Below, piece after piece: positions 24,114-32,706 of a stretch of 64,000 nucleotides of DNA. The stretch comes from a virus. Each line of letters begins with the position of its first letter. Position 1 is the first letter of the stretch. Below the pieces are notes generated by a model. It searched no databases, was not told where the DNA came from, and saw only the letters and a list, made by a program, of their open reading frames with translations. Both the position numbers and the translations under genes were made by a program. Location: positions 1 to 64,000 of IMG/VR virus record IMGVR_UViG_3300034374_012521; one strand, 5' to 3'.

Positions 24114-24716
24114 GAGAAATGCAAGGATCTTTTCTTTTTTGCCACTTTGTTTTATCCCTTCCCAATTTCTTGGAGTCCAAACAAAGTTTTCTAGACCCCA
24201 TTCGCGGTCGAATGGACCATAAGAACTTGCTTCAACATGAATACCCATATGTAAGTCGTCAATGGCAACCCAATGTGTGACGGATGGGTTCTTACCTAAC
24301 CAACGAGCAATTTCAAAATAACGTTCTTGCTCTTTATCTTCGGTCCTACTCCATGGAAAATCTCCGTGGTCGGGAACAAAACCTTCATCTCTCCAATCTG
24401 TGAAATGGAAAATCTCTGTAACACCAATAGGTCGTTTGATAATACCCTGAGATTCGTAGTAGTCACCCAATTCTTCTAATGTTGCGTGAAGTCTCCAATC
24501 TGAGCTGACGATAATCTCGGCACCTGTCTCTTCTAAGATTTCGTTTAATACCTTAACTGCCTTTCGGTCAAAATTGTCAAAACGATATTCAAGAGGTATT
24601 TCACTTCCACGCATGGATAACTTCATCCTACCCCACTTCTTTTGTTTCTTGTGGCGTGAACCCCAATTATTTGCTAAACAAATAACCCCATCGTTATCTA
24701 AGAATATGACTTTCAT
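24111..24716 (-). CDS. HAD-like hydrolase (HAD_SAK type)
   Basis: Motif I is FLDNDGVI (residues 5-12), motif II lies in IIVSSDWR, and a late VAIDDL supplies the last acids. The layout is like the HAD domains of Swiss-army-knife RNA repair proteins, which act as 2',3'- or 3'-phosphatases; here it stands alone. Could process RNA or nucleotide ends. Its ATG overlaps the next gene's stop region by one base. Confidence 0.7.
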   Translation of the reverse strand: MKVIFLDNDGVICLANNWGSRHKKQKKWGRMKLSMRGSEIPLEYRFDNFDRKAVKVLNEILEETGAEIIVSSDWRLHATLEELGDYYESQGIIKRPIGVTEIFHFTDWRDEGFVPDHGDFPWSRTEDKEQERYFEIARWLGKNPSVTHWVAIDDLHMGIHVEASSYGPFDREWGLENFVWTPRNWEGIKQSGKKEKILAFL

Positions 24717-25147
24717 TATACATTAAAAGTTCCCTCTTGCAAATCTGGTCCTTCCTTAGGTTCAATTTGGTCGCTTAGATAGTCACAGAAGTAATTGCTA
24801 CAAGTTTGTGGCCTGATTTCATGAACTGTACAGAATTTGAGACTTGTGTTGTAGAAAATACAGGGCAATTTTGGGTGATGAAAATTTACCCTCAAGGCAG
24901 GGTAGTTTTCTGGGTTTTGCCAAGTGCTTTTGTCTGGAAAAATTTGGCTACCTGCTTCAAAGTCTATAAAAACATCCTCATATCTAACGTTTCTTCCAAG
25001 GTGACTTTGGAGTCTTTCGATGAATTCATCAGTGTCCGTTATTTTTCCAATGATATAATCCCTATTCTCTATGGAACAGCAGCTTCCGTCATACCCGTCT
25101 ATACCGAAGCATTTATTAGAACATATATCGCAAATAGATCCAGGCAT
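24716..25147 (-). CDS. YkgJ-type cysteine-cluster protein
   Basis: CDICSNKC and SCC at the N-terminus and CIFYNTSLKFCTVHEIRPQ then TCSNYFC match the putative zinc/iron-chelating CxxCxxxxC cluster family. The C-terminal Arg-Pro segment is the most diagnostic. Function of the family is unclear; metal-cluster binding is expected. Confidence 0.75.
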   Translation of the reverse strand: MPGSICDICSNKCFGIDGYDGSCCSIENRDYIIGKITDTDEFIERLQSHLGRNVRYEDVFIDFEAGSQIFPDKSTWQNPENYPALRVNFHHPKLPCIFYNTSLKFCTVHEIRPQTCSNYFCDYLSDQIEPKEGPDLQEGTFNV

Positions 25148-25149
25148 TT

Positions 25150-25518
25150 CTATAATTTAAGACTTCCTTCATTGATTCTTTCTACTAGACGTGGATGTAA
25201 TTCCAAATCCCCACTTGGGTCAAGAACTACAACAGCATTATCTAAATAAGGATTTTTTTCCTTATCAAACCTGCCATCACTTTCAAATAACACATACAGT
25301 TTTTCCCCTATAGCAGAAGCAAGATCTTTAAGGGTCTCCAATGATTCGGTTACATCAATATCACCGTACCAGATCTTGGTTTTTCCAACAAAAAGGTTAG
25401 CATTAAAAACTACCACATGGTCAGGAAATGTTCGGCTATAAAAGCTTTTGCTTCCCGATATCATTTTACCAGGATAACCTAATGCCCCCTTTGCAACTTC
25501 ATAGTATATGTTCTCCAT
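25150..25518 (-). CDS. hypothetical protein, 122 aa
   Basis: Alpha/beta protein with a long beta-strand core (DHVVVFNANLFVGKTKIWYG). No family recognised. It precedes the Cys-cluster gene by 2 bp. Confidence 0.5.
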   Translation of the reverse strand: MENIYYEVAKGALGYPGKMISGSKSFYSRTFPDHVVVFNANLFVGKTKIWYGDIDVTESLETLKDLASAIGEKLYVLFESDGRFDKEKNPYLDNAVVVLDPSGDLELHPRLVERINEGSLKL

Positions 25519-25553
25519 CTCGGAATTTTTAAATTCTAGAGACTTCCTGCTGT

Positions 25554-26648
25554 TTAGTTTCTTAAAGATGAAAAGAATTCGGGATTCAAGCTCCTTAAGA
25601 ATTCAACATATAAACTGATTGCATTCTCAACATCTTTCTTGTGAGCCATCTCAACTGTGGTGTGCATGTACTTTAAAGGTGTAGCAAGAATAGCAGTAGG
25701 TATACTTTCTAGGAAAAAAGCCATTGTATCATTGCCATAGGATCCTACTGTCAGTTGGAGTGGTATATCGTTTTCAGACGCAACCTCTCTCAACTTAGCA
25801 TTCAATTTGCGGTGGTTTTGTGCAGTGTATTCGATACATGGCCCATCTCCTCCCTTCGTATCTCCGTCTTTAGCTTTATTGATTCTTGGAGTGTTTGTAT
25901 TGTGGCAAACGTCGTGTACCAAAGCAAGATCTGCATTCAGCTTTTTAGCAATCATTTTTGCACCATATAAACCCACTTCCTCCTGGACAGAATTTACTAC
26001 CACCAGATTAAATGGAAGATTGGTTTTGCTGTTGTGAAGATCTTGAGCTACCTTAGCAATAATATAGCCACCGATCTTATTGTCCAACGATCTTCCAACC
26101 CAATAATCACCAATTTCTCTCAGTGGATCGTTGAATGTTACAAGACATCCTACCTCAATTTCAGCTGAAAGGACATCTTCTTTGCTTTCCAGACCAACGT
26201 CTAACCAAAGCTCGTGTTGGTCTGGACCTTTTTCAACATATTCTTTTCTAGTGTGAATAGCTGGCCATCCAAAAACACCGGGTATTTTCTTGCCAGTATG
26301 GGTGTGGATGACAACATCCTTTGATGGCGCGATCATGTTATCAGAACCACCATGACGCTTAACCCTAATATATCCTTCCTTTTCAATGTGTGTTACGATC
26401 CAAGCAATCTCATCACAATGTGCTTCGATTACTACTGTTGGAACCCCATGGTTCCCCATTCCGTTTTCGTCCCTTGAAAAGATCTTAGCTACCGCAGTCC
26501 CGTAGGGATCTATATAAACCTCATCGGAGTATTTTTTAATTTCTTCTATCCAAATTTTCTGTCCCTCTGTTTCTTGAGCTACTGGGGCATAAGCATCTAG
26601 GTATCTGTAAATAAAGGGTCTTTCTGAAACCTTAATCTGATCTTCCAT
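25554..26648 (-). CDS. M42-family metallo-aminopeptidase
   Basis: The dinuclear metal site is complete: IEAHCDEIAW (first His and Asp), SLDNKIGG (bridging Asp), VQEEVGLYGA (base and ligand Glu), ALVHDV and HTTVEMAH (last His). 364 residues is normal. It removes N-terminal residues from peptides in the cytoplasm. An odd passenger for a phage; it could recycle amino acids from proteolysis by the phage ClpP or host proteases. Confidence 0.88.
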   Translation of the reverse strand: MEDQIKVSERPFIYRYLDAYAPVAQETEGQKIWIEEIKKYSDEVYIDPYGTAVAKIFSRDENGMGNHGVPTVVIEAHCDEIAWIVTHIEKEGYIRVKRHGGSDNMIAPSKDVVIHTHTGKKIPGVFGWPAIHTRKEYVEKGPDQHELWLDVGLESKEDVLSAEIEVGCLVTFNDPLREIGDYWVGRSLDNKIGGYIIAKVAQDLHNSKTNLPFNLVVVNSVQEEVGLYGAKMIAKKLNADLALVHDVCHNTNTPRINKAKDGDTKGGDGPCIEYTAQNHRKLNAKLREVASENDIPLQLTVGSYGNDTMAFFLESIPTAILATPLKYMHTTVEMAHKKDVENAISLYVEFLRSLNPEFFSSLRN

Positions 26649-26654
26649 CTTATA

Positions 26655-27443
26655 TTATTTAGTTTGTGTATCTGGCATTATGCTAGAAAGATATTCCTTT
26701 GGACCAAGGACAGACCTTTCACAATTCTTTTGGGTCATCATTTCATCAATCCACTCGTCCCAATATTCATCTAACAATTTTATAAAAGACTCTGGGTTTC
26801 CTCTGAGCTTAAATCGGTGGATGTATTCTTCCTTAAGGGATCTTTCGGGGTAAACAAGGACAAAAGGTATTTCGTGATAGTCTAAGGCATCTCTCAATGT
26901 TTTATGGGATGAGACCAAGATAAAATCTACCTTTGGATCATCTATTTTTTCCTTAATGTGTTGGATGTAATTCTCTGGGAAGTTTTCCTTATCAAAATCA
27001 GAGCTATCCAAGTCTATCACATTAAGACCAGAGATCTCGCTATATGTAGATTTCCCAGTTCCGGGAAAAGCTGAATATACCTTTATCTTAAATTCGTTTT
27101 TGTTACCCTCGTCGTCGTATAGACCCATCTCTTGGTCTAATCTCATCATCTCAGTAAGAGCTTTTTCTCTAAGATTCTTTTCTGCAGTTTCTCGATCTCG
27201 AGCTATTCTAACAGCATCCAAAAGTCTTTCTCTAAGATCCTCAAACTCTATATCAGTGTGTGGTGAGTTATAGCATTCAAACTCAATCCTATCAACAGAG
27301 TTGTCCCTAAGACCTACGACATGGTAGTCATCCATCTTCTTTTGTAAATCCTCAAAAGCTATTTCTTCTATCTTTCTGGAGTCAATAGATCCAATAGGAA
27401 ATCTAACTACCAGTATTGGCTTTGTTATTTTCTTTTTTGTCAT
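26655..27443 (-). CDS. P-loop kinase/NTPase
   Basis: Residues 1-115 form a charged helical region of unknown type; from about residue 122 a P-loop follows (YSAFPGTGKSTY) and then VIDLDSSDFDKENFP with an acidic motif. The C-terminal half looks like a small nucleotide or polynucleotide-kinase-type fold. Substrate not evident. Confidence 0.65.
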   Translation of the reverse strand: MTKKKITKPILVVRFPIGSIDSRKIEEIAFEDLQKKMDDYHVVGLRDNSVDRIEFECYNSPHTDIEFEDLRERLLDAVRIARDRETAEKNLREKALTEMMRLDQEMGLYDDEGNKNEFKIKVYSAFPGTGKSTYSEISGLNVIDLDSSDFDKENFPENYIQHIKEKIDDPKVDFILVSSHKTLRDALDYHEIPFVLVYPERSLKEEYIHRFKLRGNPESFIKLLDEYWDEWIDEMMTQKNCERSVLGPKEYLSSIMPDTQTK

Positions 27444-27453
27444 GAGGTTCGGT

Positions 27454-27618
27454 TTAATCCATGTCTTCCTTTGAGGGATGATTATTCGGTCTTCTTAGAA
27501 AATCAGTTCTTTCCCCTTTCTTTTCTTTCTCGTATCCCCATTTGAAGATTTTAAGAACCATAACTAATCCGACCAAGCCGAACATTAGGATAAGGGAAAG
27601 TAGTGGAAAATCAATCAT
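27454..27618 (-). CDS. 54-aa single-pass membrane peptide
   Basis: ATG 27616-27618, TAA 27454-27456. A hydrophobic helix (residues 5-24) is followed by a basic, polar tail. It lies between the kinase gene and tRNA-Arg in the shared direction. No family recognised. Confidence 0.55.
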   Translation of the reverse strand: MIDFPLLSLILMFGLVGLVMVLKIFKWGYEKEKKGERTDFLRRPNNHPSKEDMD

Positions 27619-27638
27619 TGTTTTTAAGTTTTTATTAG

Positions 27639-27710
27639 TAGCCCCGCCAGGAATCGAACCTGGATCAAAAGTTTAGGAAACTCCCATTCTATCCGTTGAA
27701 CTACGGGGCC
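27639..27710 (-). tRNA. tRNA-Arg (CCT)
   Basis: All four arms fold; the anticodon loop TTCCTAA gives CCT, and GGTTCGATTCC is the T arm. CCA is not encoded. It would read AGG, a codon that is common in AT-rich phages. Confidence 0.9.
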
Positions 27711-27713
27711 AAT

Positions 27714-28367
27714 TTAATTTTTTCTAATAACCAAGAAAATATCATCTATTGTAGAAATGTGACCTGCCCTAATATAGTTTTTTTTGACAATCTCTAGAGA
27801 ATTTTGGTGACAGAACTTCACAAATCTTTCCTCGTCAAAATTTGCCCTTCCATCCACGTTTTTAAACGATAGATCATCACCACCAACTAGGTTAGAAAGG
27901 TGCAAAGAGCAGTACCCATTATTCTTAAGGACCCTTTTTATTTCCGACATGTATGAAATAACAACTTCAAAGTGCATATGAACAAAAGAATCGTACGAAA
28001 ATACAAAATCTAGAAAATTGCTGGGTATCATATCCAAGGATTTACCATCGGTGACAAAATAGCCAGAAACCCTTTTACCGAATCTTTGAGCACACCTTGA
28101 GATACAGGTTTCATTTAGGTCTGCAACATACAGATGATTTATTTCGGGACATCTTTCAAGAACTTCGTTGGTCATTCTGCCAAACCCGCAAGCTATTTCC
28201 AATACATTTCCCTTTGCAAATGGAGATATGTGCGGATCTAGATTCTGCTCCCAGGTATAGTCAATACCTCTTTTATGAGTCCATTCGTTACCATCCGATA
28301 TCCAAGAGCTCTCAGAATTCCAGTGTCTTTGCTCCTCTATATTGATATTAATTCTATCGTCCGACAT
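27714..28367 (-). CDS. class I SAM-dependent methyltransferase
   Basis: VLEIACGFGRMTNEVLE is a clear SAM-binding motif I (about residues 53-69); VADLNETCI supplies the acidic strand, and FVFSYDSFVHM follows as motif IV/post-I. 217 residues. Methyl acceptor is unknown; glycan or small molecule is plausible. It ends 3 bp before tRNA-Arg. Confidence 0.8.
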   Translation of the reverse strand: MSDDRININIEEQRHWNSESSWISDGNEWTHKRGIDYTWEQNLDPHISPFAKGNVLEIACGFGRMTNEVLERCPEINHLYVADLNETCISRCAQRFGKRVSGYFVTDGKSLDMIPSNFLDFVFSYDSFVHMHFEVVISYMSEIKRVLKNNGYCSLHLSNLVGGDDLSFKNVDGRANFDEERFVKFCHQNSLEIVKKNYIRAGHISTIDDIFLVIRKN

Positions 28368-28387
28368 GCTTGTGTTCTAAAGATAAT

Positions 28388-29065
28388 CTAAATATAAGAT
28401 TTTCTGAATAAAGAAATCACATCCTTTGCGTCATCAACAGCATCATGTGTTACTATCTTGTCCAATCCAGCCCTTTCTTTACAAAGGCTTAAACCCGGGA
28501 GTGATGTGTCGTTTTTCCAATCGGTAAATAACACGCTTGGATCTAAAACCCTCTGTCTGATTCTAATTAATTGTTTCCACCTAGGGATCCTAACTAAAAA
28601 TTTCATATCGAAAGTAGCGAAATTTTTCCCAGCTGCAGATATTGTGATTGGTTTAGTTTTGTTTGTAATTGCTGGTAGCATTTTTCCATTTCTCCTCGTG
28701 ATATAACCACCAGATCCAGGATCACCTAGATCAACGAAATCATTCTCTGCTAACCAATAATAGAATTCCTCTGCAACATCGTGCTCATTCATGAATTTCA
28801 TGCCTGTGAGTCTTTCAAGATCAAATATTTCACTATCATCTTCAGCTGTTTGGTAATGAACAATAGATTCGATGATTTCTTTGTTCATGTTAATTGCATA
28901 GGGTGATCCCTCGATTCTTTTGTGCAAAATAGCTGCATGGAAGGTTGGAAGATCCTCCATGGGTTTAATGTTGTTGGTGTCTTCGATGACTGCACCAATT
29001 GTGAGGATCTGACAATTTTCCGGGTCAAGTCCTGTTGTCTCTAAATCTATACTTATATACTTCAT
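28388..29065 (-). CDS. DEDDh 3'-5' exonuclease
   Basis: ISIDLETTGLD (motif I), GKNFATFDMKFL (motif II) and THDAVDDAKDVI (motif III with the His) are in order, as in RNase T and oligoribonuclease. 225 residues. It would trim RNA or DNA 3' ends; it lies near the tRNA array and could assist tRNA or mRNA maturation. Confidence 0.85.
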   Translation of the reverse strand: MKYISIDLETTGLDPENCQILTIGAVIEDTNNIKPMEDLPTFHAAILHKRIEGSPYAINMNKEIIESIVHYQTAEDDSEIFDLERLTGMKFMNEHDVAEEFYYWLAENDFVDLGDPGSGGYITRRNGKMLPAITNKTKPITISAAGKNFATFDMKFLVRIPRWKQLIRIRQRVLDPSVLFTDWKNDTSLPGLSLCKERAGLDKIVTHDAVDDAKDVISLFRKSYI

Positions 29066-29074
29066 ATACTTTAT

Positions 29075-29470
29075 TTAAGACCCTACTTTTTTCGAAGATG
29101 TGTGGTTGCTGCGAATCAGTATTTCAACCTCCCTATCATCTAGGATCCCCGAAATTGGCTCTTCTTGTTCCTTCCAAGATTTATATTGCGGAACATAGTT
29201 TCCTTGCATCACAATCTCGTATTTAGAACCTTCATTTATAACTTCATATCTTATTAAAATACAATATGGGCTTGGAAATGATACCGTCTTAACGTCGATT
29301 ATGCTATCGTCGGTTTTCTTAATTTTCTTTTGAGCAATCCTATTTACCCACTTCCAAAATTTGTTCTTAGTGGGATTTCCGATAATTTTAAACTGCATAA
29401 TATCAAATGATTGGTAATTCTTTCTATTTGCAATTATATTAATGTTTCCCGTATTGAAAAAACGAAGCAT
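29075..29470 (-). CDS. hypothetical protein, 131 aa
   Basis: Beta-rich with basic patches (AQKKIKK). The ATG at 29470 is chosen because the longer frame would begin inside a terminator hairpin. As at 18905, the terminator T-run runs straight into the ATG (TTTTTTTATG). No family recognised. Confidence 0.5.
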   Translation of the reverse strand: MLRFFNTGNINIIANRKNYQSFDIMQFKIIGNPTKNKFWKWVNRIAQKKIKKTDDSIIDVKTVSFPSPYCILIRYEVINEGSKYEIVMQGNYVPQYKSWKEQEEPISGILDDREVEILIRSNHTSSKKVGS

Positions 29471-29496
29471 AAAAAAAGGTCTCAAAATTGAGACCT
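29471..29496 (-). terminator. intrinsic terminator abutting a start codon
   Basis: AGGTCTCA/TGAGACCT stem with an ATTT loop and a seven-T run, for the gene at 29523. The T-run ends at the ATG of the following gene. Confidence 0.8.
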
Positions 29497-29522
29497 AAAA
29501 ATAAACAGGGGTCCTAAATTTT

Positions 29523-29714
29523 CTAGATGAAAAGTATTAGATCACCGAAAGAATCCCAATCTCCACTATCTTTTTCCGGTTTTTCTTCATCAACGGAGTC
29601 ACTATCTGAAATTTCGGAATAGTAATCACCCTGTGATTGGTAGTTTGGTAGGTAAAATTGGTGGTCGCTTGCAGATTTTTTTTCTTGGTTGTTTTGGGAA
29701 GGGGGTTGGCTCAT
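29523..29714 (-). CDS. hypothetical disordered acidic protein, 63 aa
   Basis: Low complexity, Gln/Ser/Asp-rich with a hydrophobic C-terminus (GDLILFI). It is followed by its own terminator. No family recognised. Confidence 0.45.
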   Translation of the reverse strand: MSQPPSQNNQEKKSASDHQFYLPNYQSQGDYYSEISDSDSVDEEKPEKDSGDWDSFGDLILFI

Positions 29715-29787
29715 TTTTTGGGAGTGGATTTTCTTTTATTTATCTTTTGATATTAATTTTTTTAATTGTAATACACTCACAAATATA

Positions 29788-30246
29788 TTAATTATTTGTT
29801 TCCAACACAACAACGGTATCGGGCATAATTAGCGGTCTAATCTCCAGATGTGAAGATTCCCCCGTGACTGGCTTTCTAGTATAACAAAAGACAGGCTTAC
29901 CGTCAGTATCATAATAAAAGTATTCCTTAGTTCTGTCATCTAGAAAGGCCCTGTACATCCCATTATTCTCGTCAACGTAAATGATCTGTCCCGATTCAGT
30001 ATCACTCCTTAAGCCAATGGCAAAAGTTTTTTTCTTATTAGAACGTTCCTCCTCATATTCATTTATGTGCTGCTCGATTCTTTGAATTGATGATTGTATA
30101 GATTCATATTCTTGAACTAACTTATTCAAATTGGAAGCATAGCTAAATATTGGGCTCATATACCCAATAAGTGTCACAATTGTACCAATAGCTGTAACGA
30201 TGAAAATGACATTACTAAACTTGGATTTAAACTGGGTGAGAGGCAT
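29788..30246 (-). CDS. membrane-anchored coiled-coil protein
   Basis: One transmembrane helix near residues 13-35, a coiled coil (SNLNKLVQEYESIQSSIQRI) and a beta-rich C-terminal domain. Probably inner-membrane with a periplasmic or cytoplasmic domain; could serve superinfection exclusion or lysis control. An AGAATATATAA element lies 20 nt upstream. Confidence 0.5.
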   Translation of the reverse strand: MPLTQFKSKFSNVIFIVTAIGTIVTLIGYMSPIFSYASNLNKLVQEYESIQSSIQRIEQHINEYEEERSNKKKTFAIGLRSDTESGQIIYVDENNGMYRAFLDDRTKEYFYYDTDGKPVFCYTRKPVTGESSHLEIRPLIMPDTVVVLETNN

Positions 30247-30266
30247 TTGACAAACATATATTTACA

Positions 30267-30277
30267 TTATATATTCT
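30267..30277 (-). promoter_or_regulatory. putative late promoter, AGAATATATAA
   Basis: 20 nt upstream of the ATG at 30246. Confidence 0.4.
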
Positions 30278-30295
30278 GAATTTATACCAAAAGAG

Positions 30296-30369
30296 AGGCA
30301 CAGATTGGATTCGAACCAATGAATAGCGGGTTTGCAATCCGCTCCCTTAGACCACTTGGGTACTGTGCC
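30296..30369 (-). tRNA. tRNA-Cys (GCA)
   Basis: GGCACAG/CTGTGCC acceptor stem; anticodon loop TTGCAAA. CCA not encoded. Confidence 0.9.
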
Positions 30370-30519
30370 TTATGCAGGTACAGGGGTTTGTATTTTAGAA
30401 CCGGATGGAAGTTGGGCTCTTGCTAATTCTTTTGCAATTATAGAATTTGGTGCTTCGATATAAAGCCTTAGTGAACCGCCTAAACCAGTAGGTAAAATAT
30501 AGTCAACCCTGTATTTCAT
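30370..30519 (-). CDS. 49-aa hypothetical protein between tRNAs
   Basis: ATG 30517-30519; an upstream extension would run into tRNA-Leu and is rejected. The sequence (KYRVDYILPTGLGGSLRLYI and EAPNSIIAKELARAQ) has a regular beta-alpha pattern, unlike a chance frame. Its stop directly abuts tRNA-Cys. No family recognised. Confidence 0.55.
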   Translation of the reverse strand: MKYRVDYILPTGLGGSLRLYIEAPNSIIAKELARAQLPSGSKIQTPVPA

Positions 30520-30534
30520 TTCATAATTAATTAG

Positions 30535-30620
30535 TAGTCCGGGCGGGACTCGAACCCGCACGGGCATTACTGCCCAAAAGATTTTAAGTCTTTCATGTCT
30601 ACCGGTTCCATCACCGGACC
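30535..30620 (-). tRNA. tRNA-Leu (TAA)
   Basis: Long variable arm (GGGCAGTAATGCCC), anticodon loop CTTAAAA. Acceptor GGTCCGG/CCGGACT. Confidence 0.9.
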
Positions 30621-30655
30621 AACTTATACAAATCTGATAAAGTACTGGAAAATGC

Positions 30656-31525
30656 CTAAGATTTTTTCTGGTAGACTTTTAGATTTCTAATTTCCATTCT
30701 ACCTTCAGTAGGCTGATTCTCACCATCAGGTTGCTTTAAACCATTATTTAACACTAAATACTGGTCTTGCCCGTTGGTCTTAAGCATCTTTTTATTCTTG
30801 GCAACCTGTACTAGTTGCCCGTCAAAATAGAATTTAATAAAATTATCCGTCCAGTGTATTGCATACTGAACAAATCTTTCTTCTGGGCTTTTGACAAATA
30901 TTCGTGGCGCTCCATAATCTTTTTTACCTTCTTGCCAGGTATTACCGGTTCCCCAATGTATATTAGGTCTCATCTCAATCTCATTCACATCTTGATCTGT
31001 GTATGCCTCGAAGATGTCAATTTCTGGTGGCCATGAGTTTGTACCACTTAACCAAAAAGCGGACCACTGCATTTTTTCGACGGGAAGTTTAATTTCTGCT
31101 TCGATCCAGCCATAGGTAAAAGATCTTTTCGATGAAATAAGACCAGAAGCCCATGGTAAAGTAAATTCATCTGGTAGCTCTGGCTTTTGTTGCCATTTAG
31201 GAAGATCTTTCTTGTAAATTGTTTTTGGTAGATACTTATTCTCTAGAATCAAGCTTTCTCCACTCAAGAAAGTAGCATCTTCGCTCCAATACCACCAAAG
31301 TTGATCTGTGTGAAAAAATCCCCATGGATGTCCATATCTCCATTCTTCTGGATTGAGAGATTCTTCAGTGAAGGAATCCTCAAAAACTATTTCATAACCC
31401 TTTGGAGGGTTTGCCTTTCGTTCCCCAGAAACTTCTTTTCTGGAAAGCATCCATGCTTTAAATTGCAACCAGAAATTGTATAGGTTGTTCCAAGGTGTTC
31501 TTTGGAGATAGTGTTTAAGTACCAT
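30656..31525 (-). CDS. GH16-family glycoside hydrolase (laminarinase/galactanase type)
   Basis: The catalytic signature ExDxxE is intact as PEIDIFEAYT (about residue 168), with IVFEDSFTEESLNPEEW near residue 47 and ASGLISSKRSFTYGWIEAEI as family landmarks. No signal peptide is evident; the protein starts with a short basic helix. GH16 enzymes cut beta-1,3 or beta-1,4 glucans and galactans. As a phage enzyme it could clear capsule or exopolysaccharide at adsorption or release. It lies between two tRNA genes in the array. Confidence 0.85.
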   Translation of the reverse strand: MVLKHYLQRTPWNNLYNFWLQFKAWMLSRKEVSGERKANPPKGYEIVFEDSFTEESLNPEEWRYGHPWGFFHTDQLWWYWSEDATFLSGESLILENKYLPKTIYKKDLPKWQQKPELPDEFTLPWASGLISSKRSFTYGWIEAEIKLPVEKMQWSAFWLSGTNSWPPEIDIFEAYTDQDVNEIEMRPNIHWGTGNTWQEGKKDYGAPRIFVKSPEERFVQYAIHWTDNFIKFYFDGQLVQVAKNKKMLKTNGQDQYLVLNNGLKQPDGENQPTEGRMEIRNLKVYQKKS

Positions 31526-31557
31526 AAATTTTATATTTATTTCAATTTATGTATTCG

Positions 31558-31630
31558 CACGCCAGGTAGGATTCGAACCCACGACCCTCGGTTTTGGAGA
31601 CCGGTACTCTACCAGCTGAGCTACTGACGT
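31558..31630 (-). tRNA. tRNA-Trp (CCA)
   Basis: Anticodon loop CTCCAAA. Acceptor ACGTCAG/CTGGCGT. CCA tail not encoded. Confidence 0.88.
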
Positions 31631-31636
31631 AAATTG

Positions 31637-31719
31637 TTGGCAGGGACGGATTCGAACCGCCGTACTCCAGAGAGAGCAGATTTACAGTCTGCCGCCTTTA
31701 ACCACTCGGCCACCTACCA
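31637..31719 (-). tRNA. tRNA-Tyr (GTA)
   Basis: Class II with a variable arm; anticodon loop CTGTAAA. Its 5' end overlaps the last codons and stop of the methyltransferase gene upstream. Confidence 0.88.
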
Positions 31720-32411
31720 ATTTTCCTTATTACCAATTTTTGATTAGCATATCTGTGTGGTCCATCTTCAAAGAGATCATTTACAATTTCCCAGTTTGAA
31801 CCGCTTCTTTTGCAATAGTGATAAATCAAAGAACCTTTTCCAAAGATCTCGTGTTCAACCTCAAATTCTCTTTTCTCGATAACTTCACCACCACTAAAGA
31901 TGTTCCAGTAAATAAAAGTTCCCCTTACGAAATTGTCATCTATTATGATATAGGAACCTTTTTCCATCTTTCCTTCAATAGCTTTGAATTCCAAAAAGGT
32001 GTGAAGCATGGAAGGCTCTGGGTTGTAGATATCAAAATCCCACGAATCCAAATGTACAATTGTTGGTGATCCTTCATAGCTCATAAGAAAATCCACAGAG
32101 TCCATGGTTAAATTTACCAGTTCATCAAAATCCGGGAGGTGATCTTTATAAAGCTGAATGCTTCTGGATGAAATGTCTTCATCTACATCAATGGAGGAAA
32201 ATTTACCACCATGCTCTTTAGCCAAATGAGCAAACAAAAGTCCAAAGCATCCATCATCAAAAGATTGGCTTGCTCCGGTTTCTATAACCTCAATTGATTT
32301 TAAATGGCTTAGTTCTATAATATCCGAGATCCTTTGAGCTTGATCTTTTCTTTGATTGCTGACTTGTTCAAGGCCCTTATAAAAATCCAAAGACGGTTTC
32401 CAACTTCTCAT
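31698..32411 (-). CDS. class I SAM-dependent methyltransferase
   Basis: EVIETGASQSFDDGCFGLLF aligns with the glycine-rich SAM loop, SSIDVDEDISSRSIQLY follows as the acidic strand, and TIVHLDSWDFD is a later core strand. The ATG at 32411 avoids tRNA-Pro; longer frames are artefacts. The stop codon lies inside the tRNA-Tyr gene (22 bp overlap), so the mRNA and tRNA compete for processing. Confidence 0.7.
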   Translation of the reverse strand: MRSWKPSLDFYKGLEQVSNQRKDQAQRISDIIELSHLKSIEVIETGASQSFDDGCFGLLFAHLAKEHGGKFSSIDVDEDISSRSIQLYKDHLPDFDELVNLTMDSVDFLMSYEGSPTIVHLDSWDFDIYNPEPSMLHTFLEFKAIEGKMEKGSYIIIDDNFVRGTFIYWNIFSGGEVIEKREFEVEHEIFGKGSLIYHYCKRSGSNWEIVNDLFEDGPHRYANQKLVIRKIGRWPSG

Positions 32412-32425
32412 AATAAAATTATCTG

Positions 32426-32498
<73 letters not shown>

Positions 32499-32501
32499 AA
32501 T

Positions 32502-32687
32502 TTATTTTAAAGCTTTTTTAGATCTCTCTGCTAACCAAACAGCTCCTTGAAGCTTAAATTCTTTCCAATTGTCAAATTCTTTGAGATCCTCTATGACACT
32601 CTCAGGCAATAGGATAAATCCCTCGGGAGCAATTCCCTGGAACTTGTAATATCCCGAGTTTTCTATTTTTTCTTTAATGTTAGACAA
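32502..32687 (-). CDS. hypothetical protein, 61 aa
   Basis: Alternating helix and strand with GIAPEGFILLPESVIEDLKE as its best-ordered segment. It fits exactly between two tRNAs in the shared direction. No family recognised. Confidence 0.5.
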   Translation of the reverse strand: MSNIKEKIENSGYYKFQGIAPEGFILLPESVIEDLKEFDNWKEFKLQGAVWLAERSKKALK

Positions 32688-32706
32688 TTGAATTAATTTA
32701 TTTTTG

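Noticed and set aside
30520-30567. N-terminal extension of the 49-aa gene
   Set aside because: It overlaps tRNA-Leu, and its residues (PVRVRVPPG) are typical of translated tRNA.
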